A DNA stretch of 7,486 bases, taken from an uncultured Sphingomonadales bacterium (GTDB lineage: Bacteria; Pseudomonadota; Alphaproteobacteria; Sphingomonadales; Sphingomonadaceae). Positions 6,164 through 7,486 of this stretch are shown here, one piece after another. Location of the stretch: positions 1 to 7,486 of the forward strand of contig CAIWFP010000509.1 of assembly GCA_903911985.1 (NCBI GenBank), in the 5' to 3' direction. Positions within the stretch are counted from its first letter, which is position 1; every line of letters begins with the position of its first letter. The notes below the pieces were generated by a model, which did not search any database, was not told the DNA's origin, and worked only from the letters and a program-made list of their open reading frames with translations. The position numbers and the translations under genes are program-made.

Positions 6164-6831
6164 CCCCATGCCACCACCCCGGCGAGGACATCTTGCTGGC
6201 CCATGCCGCCGGCACGCTGGGGGCGGGGCCGTCGCTGGTCCTGGCCGTCCATCTGGAGGGTTGCGGGTCATGCCGCGCGCTGGTGGGCGCGCTGGAGGTG
6301 GCAGGCGGCACGCTGATGGAGCAATTGCCGCCAGCGTCGCTGTCCTCGCTGGCACTGGCCCGGGCGATGGCGGCGATTGAACGGCCGCTGCCGGTGCCGG
6401 GGGGCGCGCCTGTTGAATTGGGCAACGCTGCCGCGCTGCCGATTGGCATGCCCGAAGGCGTTATTCTGCCCATGGCGCTGCGCGGTCGGCGGCTGGGCCG
6501 CTGGCGCTGGCTGGCGCCGGGCATGCGGTGGAGCCGGGTGGACATGCCAGGCTATCCCCATGCCAGGGTTATGTTGATGCGCGGGGGTGCCGGAACGCTA
6601 CTGCCCGCCCATGGCCACAGGGGCAGCGAGTTTACCCAGGTATTGCTTGGCGCGGTCCATGATGACGGGGTGCGCTATGGTGCGGGCGACATGTTCGTGG
6701 CGGACGATGCCACCAACCATCATCTGCGGGTGGGTGGTGATGGCGAGTGCCTGTGCATCGCCGCGATTGAGGGGCGGATGAGAATGAACGGCCTGATCGG
6801 CCGCCTTGTCCAGCCGCTGGTGGGGCCGTGA
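6160..6831 (+). CDS. chrR: ChrR-type zinc anti-sigma factor (ZAS domain plus cupin)
   Basis: 223 residues. ChrR binds RpoE through an N-terminal zinc anti-sigma domain and releases it on singlet oxygen or organic peroxide exposure, a step that needs the C-terminal cupin. With the GTG at 6160 as residue 1, the ZAS ligands fall at H6, H31, C35 and C38 (HLEGCGSC), the same positions as in R. sphaeroides ChrR. The cupin (about 110-205) has HGHRGSE (H151, H153, E157) and H187, each ten residues later than the Rhodobacter ligands, plus the C197-x-C199 pair that matches C187/C189 there (Rhodobacter numbering from memory). The extra ten residues lie between the domains. The start overlaps the rpoE stop as GTGA and is preceded by GGAGGAA, so the two are coupled. 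Cytoplasmic; no signal peptide or membrane segment. One of the firmest calls in the window. Confidence 0.95.
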   Translation: MTPCHHPGEDILLAHAAGTLGAGPSLVLAVHLEGCGSCRALVGALEVAGGTLMEQLPPASLSSLALARAMAAIERPLPVPGGAPVELGNAAALPIGMPEGVILPMALRGRRLGRWRWLAPGMRWSRVDMPGYPHARVMLMRGGAGTLLPAHGHRGSEFTQVLLGAVHDDGVRYGAGDMFVADDATNHHLRVGGDGECLCIAAIEGRMRMNGLIGRLVQPLVGP

Positions 6832-6839
6832 GGGTGATG

Positions 6840-7486
6840 ATGGAACCGATAATTTCTTTCGCGGCGATTGGCCTTGGCCTGATCCTGGCAATGGCGCTGA
6901 TATGGGCGGTGACCCTGCGGCCCGGCCGCTCGGGGTGGATCGATGTTGTCTGGTCGTTTGCCACCGGGGCGGCGGGCGCGCTGGCCTCGCTGGTTCCGCT
7001 GGGTGATGGCGCTGTCCCGGGTCGCAGGGCGATATTGGTGGCGGCGCTGGTGCTGGTCTGGTCGCTGCGGCTGGGGGCACATATCGCCAGCCGCACCGCG
7101 CCGGGGCACGATGACCCGCGCTATGCCGCCCTTCGCGAGGAATGGGGTGCCGATTTTGCCGCGCGGTCCTTCTGGTTTTTGCAGATTCAGGCGCTGGCGG
7201 CGATGCTGCTCGCCGGGGTTGCCGCGATCGCGGCGCATAACCCGACCAATGGGTGGCTTGTTGATGGATGGTGTCTGCAGGATGCCGCCGGCGTGGCCAT
7301 CGTCCTGCTCGGGCTGACTGGCGAGGCGGTGGCCGACCGGCAGTTGCAGGTCTTCCGGCGCGGGATGGGCAATAGCGGGCAGCTATGCGACCGGGGGTTG
7401 TGGAGCTTGTCGCGTCATCCCAACTATTTCTGCGAATGGCTGGTGTGGGTGGGCATTGCCACCATCGCCCTTGGTCTGGGCGGGGA
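6840..7486 (+). CDS. DUF1295 membrane protein (steroid 5-alpha-reductase-like), 3' truncated
   Basis: About 215 residues are visible and no stop occurs before the window ends; DUF1295 proteins are about 250-300 residues, so the last part is missing. Hydrophobic segments lie at about 5-22, 32-52, 59-78, 108-124 and 139-154. The family hallmark is clear at the end: ADRQLQVFRR (about 163-172), then LCDRGLWSLSRHPNYFCEW (about 181-199), where RHPNYF is the signature shared with isoprenylcysteine methyltransferases and 5-alpha-reductases. Function unproven; reduction or modification of a lipid in the membrane is plausible, and DUF1295 genes are often found beside FAD/DUF1365/CFA or rpoE-chrR sets. 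ATG 6840 was chosen because GAGGG (6830-6834) lies five bases upstream. ATG 6837, GTG 6834 and GTG 6828 (overlapping the chrR stop as GTGA) are in the same frame. Probably the third gene of the rpoE operon. Confidence 0.86.
   Translation, partial: MEPIISFAAIGLGLILAMALIWAVTLRPGRSGWIDVVWSFATGAAGALASLVPLGDGAVPGRRAILVAALVLVWSLRLGAHIASRTAPGHDDPRYAALREEWGADFAARSFWFLQIQALAAMLLAGVAAIAAHNPTNGWLVDGWCLQDAAGVAIVLLGLTGEAVADRQLQVFRRGMGNSGQLCDRGLWSLSRHPNYFCEWLVWVGIATIALGLGG

Noticed and set aside
5408..6355. A 315-codon minus-strand frame opposite rpoE and the start of chrR.
   Set aside because: It lies antisense to two well-supported genes and across the promoter region, and its translation has no domain-like pattern.
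1..7486. CRISPR array, tRNA/rRNA genes, insertion sequences or phage genes.
   Set aside because: Looked for and not seen: the only direct repeats are the two short 12-bp tandem tracts, and no transposase or integrase motifs appear.

Overview
The window is GC-rich, and its gene content and codon use fit an alphaproteobacterium, possibly of the sphingomonad type (inference; no rRNA or other taxonomic marker is present). It has three parts: the 3' part of a membrane glycosyltransferase gene on the + strand (2-1141), a four-gene minus-strand cluster (5333 back to 1286), and a divergent plus-strand cluster (5552 to beyond the right edge).

The centre is a group-11-type ECF sigma factor (rpoE-like, 5552-6163) followed with a 4-bp overlap by its anti-sigma factor ChrR (6160-6831). 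ChrR keeps the N-terminal zinc ligands (H6, H31, C35, C38) and the C-terminal cupin ligands (H151, H153, E157, H187). In Rhodobacter sphaeroides this pair controls the response to singlet oxygen. After chrR comes a DUF1295 membrane protein that runs off the window.

Transcribed away from rpoE are an FAD-dependent oxidoreductase, a DUF1365 protein and a methyltransferase of the cyclopropane-fatty-acid-synthase family, tightly packed with overlapping ends, and then a signal-peptide-bearing peroxiredoxin. The oxidoreductase / DUF1365 / CFA-like set is the kind of gene set known in the RpoE-ChrR regulon and linked to modification of unsaturated membrane lipids (methylation, desaturation, furan fatty acids). 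The window thus looks like a self-contained photo-oxidative or peroxide stress module: sensor, sigma factor, membrane lipid modification and an exported peroxidase.

The strongest regulatory evidence is in the 218-bp divergent spacer (5334-5551). Two back-to-back promoter-like elements, one per strand, share the same form TGATCC-N16-CGTA, which predicts that the sigma factor transcribes both its own operon and the lipid operon. Other notable points are non-canonical active-site residues in the CFA-like enzyme, a 12-bp tandem repeat read in two frames in a gene overlap, and a GT22-type HKEYRF motif in the truncated left-hand gene. The core system is a variant of a known one rather than something wholly new.
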